From positions 12,089 to 76,088 of the forward strand of contig VZRG01001485.1 in assembly GCA_013397435.1 (NCBI GenBank): DNA of 64,000 bases, in the 5' to 3' direction. Shown in pieces: positions 28,133 to 39,900 of the stretch. The DNA comes from Erythrocercus mccallii (Eukaryota; Chordata; Aves; Passeriformes; Dicruridae). Every line of letters begins with the position of its first letter. Position 1 is the first letter of the stretch. The translations under genes were made by a program, and so were the position numbers. Under the pieces are notes generated by a model. The model worked only from the letters and a program-made list of their open reading frames with translations, had not been told where the DNA came from and ran no database searches.

Positions 28133-30383
28133 TTTTTAAAAAATCACTAAAAGGACACAACCCACAAAAATACAATCTGTATCTGCTCTATATTTACAGA
28201 TAACTGGTCACTGTTAAGGCACAGATTTAAAACTAACATTTTATGTAGAAAGTCAAATATTTGTGCATAATGTAACACTAACAATATGATACACTGTACT
28301 GTTATATTCCCTTTGTGGAATCAAAGTGAGAATTTTCTTTACTTCCAGTGTGGGGTTTTTTCTTTTTTTTTTTTTTAATGTGAAGCCCTACTGAAAAATA
28401 ATGTTGTTCATGGGAAATTCTTCACTCTGGTGTAGCACTCACTGCTCAGCAAAAGACCACATCCACTTAATATTGTAAGAAAATCAGTTTCTGAGTATAG
28501 TACCGTCTGGATGCATGGCACATATCTACAAAAGACTAAAAATCTGAGTGCAAAGCTTTTGGATGCTTTTAAGTTTAGGCAAACAAGCAAGAATGAGTTG
28601 CAGAAAATTCTGTACAAAGTGTTGCTGAGTATTTAGTTCACTAAAAATATTTTATAAAATAATGAGTCTGAATACAGTTTGATTTGCAAGCACAGGGCTT
28701 GCAAATGCAAATGTTTTAACAACAGCTTATCTGTAAGCACGTAAATAGTCCGTGTGAATGGAGCTATCTGCATGCCTAAAAGTAAGCACAAGTGTAAACA
28801 GCTTTAGAATGAGAAGCCGTGGCTTCCAAGAGGGTTTCCATGAAGTTGCTCTTGCCTGTTCAACACAGACACATCTCTCCTAGATGTGTGGATATTGACT
28901 CTTGGCACTGAGCACAGGAGCTTGCTGTGAATAACTGTGAGTACCAGATACAGTTTTAGCCAGTCACATCTGCAGTACCATTTTAAAACCAGACAAAGTT
29001 GCTACTTGATCTACAGGGGAAGTCACCCAGTTATACACCATTAAGTAGATATGGCTGGAATGAGCACTGAGCAGCAATTTTTAGCTAACCACAAGACTTT
29101 ATATTATTGCTTGATCATCTATCATCAGCCCCCAAGAAAAAGTCTCTTTAAATTCCCTTTGTGTATGCAATTTTGTCCACACATAATTTTGCATTCTCAC
29201 CTTAAAAGAAAGAATTACCCATGGAAAGTGTCAAAACTCTCTCACCCATTTTTGCATAAACCCCAACTACTGTAAAAGCTATTCTACTGCCTTCTGTTAG
29301 AGCACTTGACAGTGGTTTATGTCCATCTCAAAAGGTTTGTACACTGAACATAAATAATACATTACAGTAGAGGTAAGGTAATTCACAATATTTGTCATGG
29401 GAATGCTTTTCAATTATTGCTTGGAAACTACACATTGCATTGCAAAAAGAGGCACTTTAGGGATTCCTTCATTACATTGAAACCCTTCATAAACCCATAA
29501 CACAACATCTGTTAAGACAGAGGAATAACATTGCCAAATCTTTCGGACTTTCACAGTATAAGAACGCAAAATTTAGCTCTAGCCACTTACAAAATGGACT
29601 CTTTCTGTTGAACATAACTTGTTTCAGAAATAGTTCATCTCCAGAGTTTCAAACACTTCTGCAGCTGAAAATCACAAATCTAGATCGAACAAAACAGATG
29701 CTATTACACCTATTTTATGTAGGTCACTTCATTGCTGCATGCATAGTCATGTAAGTAATATGTGTCATTTATTAAATGGCAACAGTGCTGTCTTGTCAAA
29801 TTAGATTAGTTGTCTGTTTAATGAAACTGACAGCCCAGAGCTCTAGTTTGATGAATGCGTTTCGGTCTCTACCATAAATCTGCAGTAGATCAGTTTAATC
29901 TGTTACGTATTGTAGGTGTATAGAATCTAAAAATAAAAGTCTGATATAAATAAGTGTCCTTTAGTGGCAGGGTACTAAAAATAGCCCTTTGCTTTGAGAC
30001 AACCATTAAAAACAGTTTTAGCATAAAGGCAGCAGTTAAATATGTTGACTGCAAAGGGTTAATATTGCAGGGTCCATTTTGGTCTTTCATTGCATTTGTT
30101 ACAGTGAGTATTATTGCAGGCAGCATTAGACTGCTTCATAAGAGAACAATAAGACTGGTCCACTACCAAGTGACTTGATTTTGGAACAATCTCTTCAGAT
30201 AACTACCTGGGAGACAGAGAGAGGAAAAAACTAAAATCTGCATAAGAACCAGTTTCTAGTACCATTATAGTGAGATGTGACTTAATGTAGGAACACCTGA
30301 AAAAATTTGATTAGTGCCAATATAAAAATTGATATGGAAATAAAGAGAAATAAATTTCCACAGGACAAGAAATCAGAACATGT

Positions 30384-30390
30384 AAAGTGC
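30384..30390 (-). promoter_or_regulatory. miR-17/20/93/106 family 8mer seed match in BICC1 3' UTR
   Basis: On the minus strand the sequence is GCACTTTA, a full 8mer-A1 match to the miR-17 family seed, about 410 bases after the stop codon. A second match, GCACTTTG (7mer-m8), is at 30716-30722, about 80 bases after the stop. The matches are seen directly; function is inference. Confidence 0.4.
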
Positions 30391-30801
30391 AGAAAGACCT
30401 CAATAATTATTTTAAGCAGTACCAGAAAAATCCATCTTGATAAAGCCAAATCTATGCTCTCTGGCATCCCAGCTCTTCATTCTTCCTTCATTCAACAAAG
30501 TACAAAATTCAGTGCATACATTATAGTTATAGGTCATAAAATACTAAACAAAGAACTCTATATTATTATTATTGCAAATTCTGTCCAATCTACAATGAGT
30601 AAAACGTAGCCCACATTTGGTGTTTCAAAAGACAACTGATAAAATGTGTTCTCTCTGATTTTTTGGCACAGTATTGTGCAGACAAAACGCTTTGGTCCTT
30701 GACACCCAAACTCCCAAAGTGCAGAGGGTGGTGTGCAGTGAAGGCTGTCCACAGGATTGCCATGTCCATCTTTCCAGCTGATTTCTGAGCCCAAGCTCCT
30801 G

Positions 30802-30932
30802 CTACCAGCGCCCGCTGACACTGGCAATGTCCGAGTGATACTGGCGCGGCAATCTCCCACTGGCTCCACCTTCCAGGAACGAGGCACGGATGTTTGATGG
30901 GTCAAAGAGCTTTCTTCGGTTTTTGTTCAGTT
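30802..30932 (-). CDS. BICC1: BICC1 terminal coding exon and stop codon
   Basis: 131 coding bases: a split Glu codon, then LNKNRRKLFDPSNIRASFLE, GGASGRLPRQYHSDIASVSG and RW, then TAG (on the plus strand, cta at 30802-30804). This is the conserved C-terminal tail after SAM. The acceptor is cctctccag. The exon continues into the 3' UTR. Confidence 0.97.
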
Positions 30933-33900
30933 CTGGAGAGGTCAAGCACACCCACAGAAATCTCCCATCAGAAATTCATTTTAATGTTTTGATATAAACC
31001 AAACGCAAAACTTCTGTTTAAACGAATAACGTATGTTAGACAGGTATGGTATGCACTGAAAATATCTGTGAGGTACTCCCTCAATTAACAAACAGTCCAA
31101 CAGGATAATAAGAGCACCAGGTTAGGACTCAGAGTCTCCTTGTGAGGCAGGCATCTGCTTGGGACAATTCTTATTTGGCACTGATACAGCGTGAAGTAGA
31201 TAATCTTGCAATATTGATTTCGATCAAATTGACATAACTGAAACTTTTAAAAGTTTCTCTTATAATACTCAAAGACTGCAATCTTCCTGGAGGCACAACC
31301 ATGCAGTATAGACCAAGATTGACAGAAAAGCTTATTATCAACTTGATCATTTCTCAATGCACAATTCTTTATTTTAAACATAAAACTGAAGCAGTATTTT
31401 AACAAGGACTTTCAGAAAGAAACAGATGCTCACCTCTCATTTAAATGCGCACCCTAATCTCATATTAGTAATAGACCATGTAAAATATTTTTCTTTTCCC
31501 CGCTTTCCTGTTCTTGTAAACTCAGTGCTAGACACACATCACAGAGATTACACAGATTTTTACAATGGCTACTGAACGAAGTACATTTGCAAACCAAAAA
31601 CCAGAAAAAAACCACAAAACCCCCCAAAAGTAGGCACTTTTTCCCAGTAGGATGACTGCTCTGCTAATCAATAAAATGGAGGACAGGGAACCAAAAGGTT
31701 GAAAATGCCAGTTGTGACTGGTATGTAGTGCTGTTCAGACTCTGCAGTGCCTGTAATCCCAGAGATTCCTGCACCCACAATTTGAGGGCATAAAACTTCA
31801 CGATCTGGTGTGAGATGAACTTTCTACCAAGCTCCAGCTTTTCAAGACTATTGCAAGTGAGCTGCTATTAGGTAATGGGAAAGCTCTATAAAGCCTGGGT
31901 TTAAGCACCTCTGATGAAGGACAAGCTAATATTACCTCTGTAGACTCCAGTCTTACTTTTCAGTCTTTCCAAGGCTTTTTTCCTCTGTTGGCTAACCCAA
32001 TTTGAGTGAGAAGAATACAAACAGTGCTTTAAATCAATAGATCGTATTCTGTGTTTTTTACCTGAGATTGCAAGCAGCATTTTTCTTCTGGCACCAAAAG
32101 TGGTAATTCCCAACTCTTTCAAATCTTGATCAGTAAGAGTGAGGAATGTCTGCAGATCAATCTAGGGTAAAAAAAGAAATAAGAAAACTATGCAAAACAA
32201 CTCTTTCCACAAAAGTATTAAGTGATAAATGTGGTTTAAAACAGCTTCATTTTTTTTCCCTGCTCCATTTTACAGTTACTTTGCCAAACTATTCTTGTCA
32301 CGTAAACAGCAATTGTGGCTTTTCAATGGCTTCTTGTTGCTCAATTTGCTACATTTCTGACAGAAAAGGATATATTAAAAAGTAGTCAGTTCTGGAAAAG
32401 CAGAGAAAATCAATTAGTCTTATTTATTGATGAGTCTTGAGATTTTGACTATTTATCACAATTGTAAGAGTTGTGATCCAGTTTTGGAAGAACAGCTCAT
32501 GAAAATCCTGTCACAAAGTGAGTTCTAAGTGGCTTTTGGTGAAGAGACAGCACAAGTACTGCTGGAGAACATCCTACCAACACAAAGGTGCCTCTGGAAG
32601 GAACACCAACCTCTTGCTGCTGGAATACGTCTGTGTATTTGCCCAAACCAAGCTTGCTGAAGAGCTCAGGCAGATCAGATCCCTTGAACAAACTGTTGAG
32701 GTTACAGCCATTGCTTCCTGTCAGCGAGGAGATGCAGTCCATGTAGTTACTGCTACTGAGATAGTGTTCAGCTGGAAGGGAACAAGTGCACTTTCAGAGA
32801 CATCACAGAAGGGCATGGTTTTGCACCAACATTATATTTAGCTAGATCATTAAATTTACTAGGTATTTAAATCTTTATTTTTCAGAAAAAAAAAGTGTCC
32901 CAGTGGTCTGACAAAATGAACAGCATAAAGAAATTCTTCTGTTAATTAAGCTCCAGTGTTTGTTTTCTATAGACCTACTTTTGTCCAGCCAACTCATTGC
33001 TGTTTCTTTTATCCTTTATCCACACATTTTATTCTCTGGGAAAGCCACAGCTGCCATAGAACATTTTCTTTCACTGCCAATGTGTTTGTGTTTCTAATTC
33101 TCTTCTAACACACATATAAATACGTTTTGAATCCTTAATTTAATTAACCTAGAACTTCCATTTTTGTCCAGTTAGGTTGAAAACATCAACAGATTGATTT
33201 CAAATAAACTTGTCTCTCTAATTCTTCAAGTAGTTAGAATATAATGTGCAGCCATTCACAGCTCAACTAATGTGCTTTTCAAAACCATGAATATTTTCTC
33301 TAACTGGAGCTATCCTTTCCTACCATGTTCAAATTTCATTATCTGTGGGATATCTGTTGAATTTGAGATTTAGGTTTATTCACTTTTAAAAGAAAAAGCA
33401 ACAACAAAAAGTATAAACAGCCACAGCTCTTACTTCCCCATAAAGCAGACAGGTAGTATGGACTTCGTATTCTCTACCTCCACTTTTCACTCTTTCAGAA
33501 AGACATCTATTAACTTGTTCCAAAAATAAAGCTTCGAAGAGTTGCACTAACATAAAATTTCAAATTTTAAACTTCAAACAAGGTTTAAAAACTAATTACA
33601 AAACATACAGCATGTATCCACAGAAACCAGCATTTAAAATCATGCTAAGCCATGTCAAACACATGGACCCAGAGGCAGCCATGGCTTCTCTGGGGAACCT
33701 GTGCCAGGGCCTCAGCACCCTCACAGGGAAAATTTGTTCATAATATCTGACCTAAACCTTCTCTTTTGTAGCCACTGCCCCTTGTCCTGTCACTACATGT
33801 TCTTGTAAATTTTATCTCCATGAGGAGAATTATGCTTTAAAATCCAGTTTCAGCACAGCTTATGTCTTCACCAGAGAGCAAATAGCCCAATAAAGCCCTG

Positions 33901-36900
33901 GCTGTTGTTGCATCAGCAACAGAGCAGAAAGAGTAGTCTAGAAATAAGCCTTTTTACAGGTCTGGTTTCAGTACACCTTAAAAGACTCCATGACAGCAAA
34001 TAGTTTCCAGCAAGGATGTCTAGCACTTAAATATCCTTAGAAGTTTTCCTTTCAGACCATTATTTGTATTACCATGTTACACAAGCTTACATATCTCAAT
34101 TTGTAAAAGAAGTAATTACTTTACAAGGTGTCAGTAATTCAGATCCCTAGTGAAGTCAGGATACATTCATATCAAAATAAATATTGGTATCAATATGATT
34201 CTTTTCTTTTAATCAGCTAATAAGAGTTTATTAACCTGATTTGTTTTGTTTCCGTTTGGGGCTGCCAATTGAGGAGACAAAATCATGAGCAGTGGGTCCG
34301 AGGCCATTCCGGTCTCTCCAGTTATCAGATTCACTGCCACTTCCCAGGTGCTCCCGACTGCTGGACCGGGAGAGAGACATGGATGAACCCTGCAAATCAT
34401 AGACAGAAAATTGGGGCTGAAAACAAGAGCTTTCATTGTGACTCAGATGTTTTCTTTGAAGCAGCTGACTTAAAAGGCAGCTTTTAATGCTCGCAAACAT
34501 TTTTTTGGCAGTTGATAAATAGTCAAATAACTGCAAACCGGACACAAAAACAGCAGGTGTGCTTAAAACATATGCAGTTTACAGTTTTTAAGCAGGAGTT
34601 ATTTAAAGACCGTGATTCAAAATAAATTTCTCAGTATTTCCAAGTTTGTTTCCAAAACATTCCATGGTATCAAATTCCCACACAAATTCTAGACAAAGCA
34701 CTCTATTGACTACATCCCTTCACAGGGAAGAGAACATAACAGAACATTTATCTGAAGATAAGTGGATCAAGTACAGACTACTTGACAACAGTCTTGCTTG
34801 CACACAGTACTACAACAACAATTCTGCAATGCCTTGTGAACGTGTAATTGTTTTGTCTGGGGTCTTTTTAAATAGATTCTCATATACCTGTAAAATACTT
34901 ATTATCAACTCATCACTGTGGGTCAGAATGTAGCAATACAAGGCAGCAGCATTCCATGGGAACATATCCAAAAGAAATTGACCTTATAGATATCACATAC
35001 TTACATGAGCTAAAAATTATGGAAATTAACAATTTAATTCTATAAACTTGTACCAAATTGCAGCTGAAAAGGATCACTTAGGAGGCAATCTTTTATACCA
35101 TTTAGTAAAACTGACACTCCTGAAGAAACACTGTGCTCTTGGTTAGAATCACAGAACTATTTAGAGATTTTAACATCAAGGCCTGGGGGAAAACCCCACC
35201 TCAACTCAACCAACATAGAAGACTATGCAAAAAATTTGCAGATTTTGGTTGCAGCTTTTTCTTTTCCCTAGTTACTACTGCATTTCGTGTAGTCAAGCCT
35301 ACTAATGTAGTTGAATGGCTCAGAAAGTTGATATGTCAAGTGAAGAACACCAAGGCACATTTTTATACTGGCTGAATATTTTGCATTAACAGACACGTAT
35401 ATCCTAGAGAACTACAAAGTTCACCTCTTCAAGAAACATATCATTTACATTTTATAACAGCAGGACAGAAAAAGGTGTCACTATGGAAGCTGGGAAGGAT
35501 TACAGCAAGGAAGCATGATAAAAAGCAACTTCAGCATGCCTTTGAGAAGAAAGGAATAAATACCCTGCAAGATTCCCATGCTGGAACTCAGAAGAGAATT
35601 GCTGGACTCTATCAGCCTTCTGCCTGGGAAAATTTTGAGCCCAGTGAATAGTGTAAGCAGAGACAGCTGTTCCAGTTCTGTCCACAGAAGTCTTGTTCTG
35701 CTGTTCTCCTCCACCACACATTATACAGTTTATCTGTCCTATATACACTATTCTTATTAGGTTACAAACTCCCTATTGCTTGTTTGCAACTACTGAGATG
35801 TTTGGTACTGTAAGTTGTTCGAAGCTGCTTTAAACAAATATATTTTAAGAAGCAGATGTCTCTGCTCTATGACTTACCTAGAAACAGATATAACTTTGTG
35901 TGCTGGGCTGAATGTATTCCATATGCCTTAATATTTATGTAAGAAATATTTTTCACCATAAAAATATTCAGAACAGTTATTTGCAAGACTTTGTTTCTAC
36001 AGAAGTTAGACACTTCTCAAGAGGAACAACTGTATCATTCACTAGAAGTAAACCTCCATTACAATATACTTTTATATACCTCATATGTTGTTGTCATGGA
36101 AGGCTTGTACGATACATGATTCGCTCTTCTTAGTTCCTTGATAGTTTCTGCAGGCATTGATTTAGAGAACCCCAAACCACTCCATGTATTTGTTGGAGTT
36201 CTCACTTCTGTTACAACTGGCTTCTTTAACATAGCTGAAAATACAGAGACAAATCAGTAAACCTCAGTTTTAGTAAAGGTACTGAGAGGATAATACTGAA
36301 GTCATGTTTGATAACGGCCTGAGCCTAGCAAACCCTAAACACCTCCACTTGCTAGACAGCTGGAATCCTACCCCTCCTGAAAGCAATCTCCTCTGCTAGA
36401 AGACAGTTAAATCCCACAGAGCTGTATGGAAGCCAAAAGAATCATATCTGCTTCAAAGAGAGGAGCTTCTGTTCTTCTATTGCTGAATAGGTAATTTGGT
36501 TTATTTTATAACAGGGTCAAAGATATGGTTAAGTCTCTTACCAATTCTACAACTTAATTTATCCTTGAAATAAGAGGCCATTTAGCTGATATGAAAAACA
36601 CTCTACAGTTTAATTTGCATCCAAATAAAGCAAAGTGTTACAGCAATGAGCTCTCCACAAGCCATATTGATCATTTGCTCATGGATGTACTTACACATCC
36701 CATCTGCAAGCTGCTTATAATGTATTTTATACTATGGTGGAATTAAGAATTTTTTTGGAACATAAAGCTAATATACAAATGTTTCACTACCACTTTCAGG
36801 CTTTATTAAATATTAAAATTAAAATTAAAAATTACAAAACTGAAACTTCAGGAAATTATTTCATCCACATGCTAACAAACTTTTCAGAAGTCACAGTTCA

Positions 36901-39900
36901 TCCACATACCTTTGGTTGCTAGTAGTTTCTTCTGTTCATAGTCAAATGCCTAAAAATTAAACAAGCAGAAGATGATTTAAATGCCATTCTAACTAAATGT
37001 CACTCCAGTACTCATCTCTGTGAAAACTAAGGTTTTCAAAGTGGCCAGTGAAGATATGTAGGAGAAACCTGAAATACTGCACAATAATTTCATGGTATCC
37101 CAGTTAGAACCTTAGTTACCTAAAGTGTTCACTCAAACAGAGAAAGGTTTTAAGTAACTATCTGATTTCCATGAGTGAGGCTGCAGTAGTATTTACAAAC
37201 TGCTTAGGAAGAATTTTATCTTCAATTTTTTTAATAATATAGCTTTCAGGCATCATTTCTCTTCCTTAACTATCTGTTCTTAGCATTTAAAACATTTCTC
37301 AACAGTACAAAAAAGGTAATATAGCTTTGCAAATCTAGGCACCAGTTATTTTCAATAATCTTTCAGGTTTGGTTCTCCTCCATGTATTCATCTTGTGAAA
37401 GGAAAAGAATTTATGTTTTGAGAGACTTTAAAGAACTTTTCCTTGTATTCTACCTATGCCAATGGAAGATGTGAAGTTTAAATATTCCCAATTAAACAAG
37501 CTACACTTGGCTGAATTACAAATTAGGAAATCTAACCATAAAACTACAAAAATGCTGTATTAGCATAAAGTATTTAATTCTCCACTGAAAATAACTAGAG
37601 GAATAATGAGAAAAAGGGTTGTAAAACACTAGCCTTCCTTTTGCTCCACTACTCCATACAGGCCAGTTATGCCAACGCTTCAACAGATCTATTCTGAAAA
37701 TAATGCTGTTACTGCTTCCTGACAAACAGTCAAAGGGGTCCCTCTTTGGGGAGATTTGCAGTAACATGGCAATGGTTTATATTTGTAAGCAGTAATTAAC
37801 CAAGCTGTCACTGCATATGAAAAGTTGTAACATGCATTTTGTAGCTATAATTCTCTCCAAGTGACAATGTAAGATTTCTATCAGGCAAATGATGCTTGTG
37901 GAGGCAAAATACAGCCACACAATTTTCTGTACTTAACTTTTCTTACTCAACAGAAGCATAAGAGCTTTTCTGTTTTCAAGACTTTTCATTGACAACCCAC
38001 TCATCAGTCAAAACCGCTGATGCCTTGGCTGTGAATGCTTTTATTTCACTGGTAATGACAATTCAGTCTCCAGTCCCCAGTCTCCTCTGAATTCTAGGGT
38101 AACTTCACTTTGCAATTAGCAAGGCTCACACCTACTATGCTTCCTTCAGGGAGACCTACCTGCATATTTACGAAGGAGGGCTGCGGGGCCAGACGCGCTC
38201 TCTCCGAGTTCTGCTGCGCGGCCGCCGCTCGCTCGGCCGCCCGCTCGCTGCCCGGAGCCTTCTTATCAGCCACAGGGCCCTCGGGAGCGCCCAGCTCAGC
38301 CTCGGAGAGCAGCCTGTCCGCGGTGCTGCGGGGACAAAGCTCCGTTAGCCCGGCCTCAGCTCGGCCGCCTCTGCACCGGCACCTTCCGTGCGGGTCTGCA
38401 GAGCTTCCCCCGGAGAAGCCTGGCGGCCAAGCTCAAGACATGTCTGTATGCAAAGATCTCAGCGTTTTTAGCGGTATTTCCAAAGGCTTCATCTCTCCTG
38501 TACCTTTTTCTCTGTCAGTGAAGGAAAGCAAGTGTTTCTCCTTCCTATATTACCAAATAAAAGGTCTAGCTTATAGATTCAGTTTTGAGCTGTCTGGTAT
38601 CTGGAATTATTGTATGCAATTCTACTCAGTGTGATTTCCTGTTTAGCCTTGCTCAGGCCAGCAGTTCTAACAGGTTCATGGTTGTAAGATAAAAAGACAT
38701 TACATAACGGACTAAAAGTTGACATAGGTCCTACTTACTTTCACAGCNNNNNNNNNNNNNNNNNNNNNNNNNNNNNNNNNNNNNNNNNNNNNNNNNNNNN
38801 NNNNNNNNNNNNNNNNNNNNNNNNNNNNNNNNNNNNNNNNNNNNNNNNNNNNNNNNNNNNNNNNNNNNNNNNNNNNNNNNNNNNNNNNNNNNNNNNNNNN
38901 NNNNNNNNNNNNNNNNNNNNNNNNNNNNNNNNNNNNNNNNNNNNNNNNNNNNNNNNNNNNNNNNNNNNNNNNNNNNNNNNNNNNNNNNNNNNNNNNNNNN
39001 NNNNNNNNNNNNNNNNNNNNNNNNNNNNNNNNNNNNNNNNNNNNNNNNNNNNNNNNNNNNNNNNNNNNNNNNNNNNNNNNNNNNNNNNNNNNNNNNNNNN
39101 NNNNNNNNNNNNNNNNNNNNNNNNNNNNNNNNNNNNNNNNNNNNNNNNNNNNNNNNNNNNNNNNNNNNNNNNNNNNNNNNNNNNNNNNNNNNNNNNNNNN
39201 NNNNNNNNNNNNNNNNNNNNNNNNNNNNNNNNNNNNNNNNNNNNNNNNNNNNNNNNNNNNNNNNNNNNNNNNNNNNNNNNNNNNNNNNNNNNNNNNNNNN
39301 NNNNNNNNNNNNNNNNNNNNNNNNNNNTCATTCTCTAAGCAATCAATGAAGAAGGAAAGTGCAAAAGTGTATACTTTAGAAACAGTTCATGAAAGTTCCT
39401 TTGACAATGATTTCCATTCTTTTGTGAAAAAGGAAAGACATTTTTAAAACCCCAAGACAAACAGGATGAACAAAAAGCATTCAAAGTCTGCAGTTACCAG
39501 ACAAACAGGGGGCTATATTAGTGCCTAATGTGATGGAAAGTCAAGGCCAAATTAAATCAGTTCTTCAAGTACCTTATGACTGAATCACCCCTTCTGTGTA
39601 CAAAAACGTGTGAAATAATTTTATGTTGTGAAAGTTCCACTAATCTGCGTTTATTGAGTCAGCTTACTGTAAGTGGGAGTTTTTGGTGCCTTGCAGCAAT
39701 TCCACCGTTTGTCTCTTGGCACAGGCCTGCTTGGAAGAGCTCATCATCTGCTTCAGGTCACTGGTGTTTGCCGAGTGGGATGGACTCCGAGGCATGCCCA
39801 CTTCCACAAAAGCATCATTGCAACCTAGGAGGCCAAGAAAAGAGAGTTAAACAACCATTCTGCTGTGTTCTAAGGAGCTGTCTGAGGAGAAACCCTCCTC

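Larger units (their letters stand above)
28060..30801 (-). other. BICC1: Probable BICC1 3' UTR (end uncertain)
   Basis: AT-rich sequence directly after the BICC1 stop with no coding signal on either strand. Possible AATAAA signals on the minus strand (TTTATT on plus) are at 29768-29773, 28127-28132, 28065-28070 and 27982-27987. From memory the human BICC1 3' UTR is about 2.5 kb, which would favour the cluster near 28000-28130, giving a UTR of about 2.7 kb. It contains miR-17-family seed matches at 30716-30722 and 30384-30390, and a Pumilio-type TGTAAATA at 28191-28198 on the minus strand. The true cleavage site cannot be fixed from sequence alone. Confidence 0.55.

Noticed and set aside
38110..38634. 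174-codon plus-strand ORF over a BICC1 exon.
   Set aside because: It is the antisense shadow of the CpG-rich BICC1 coding exon.
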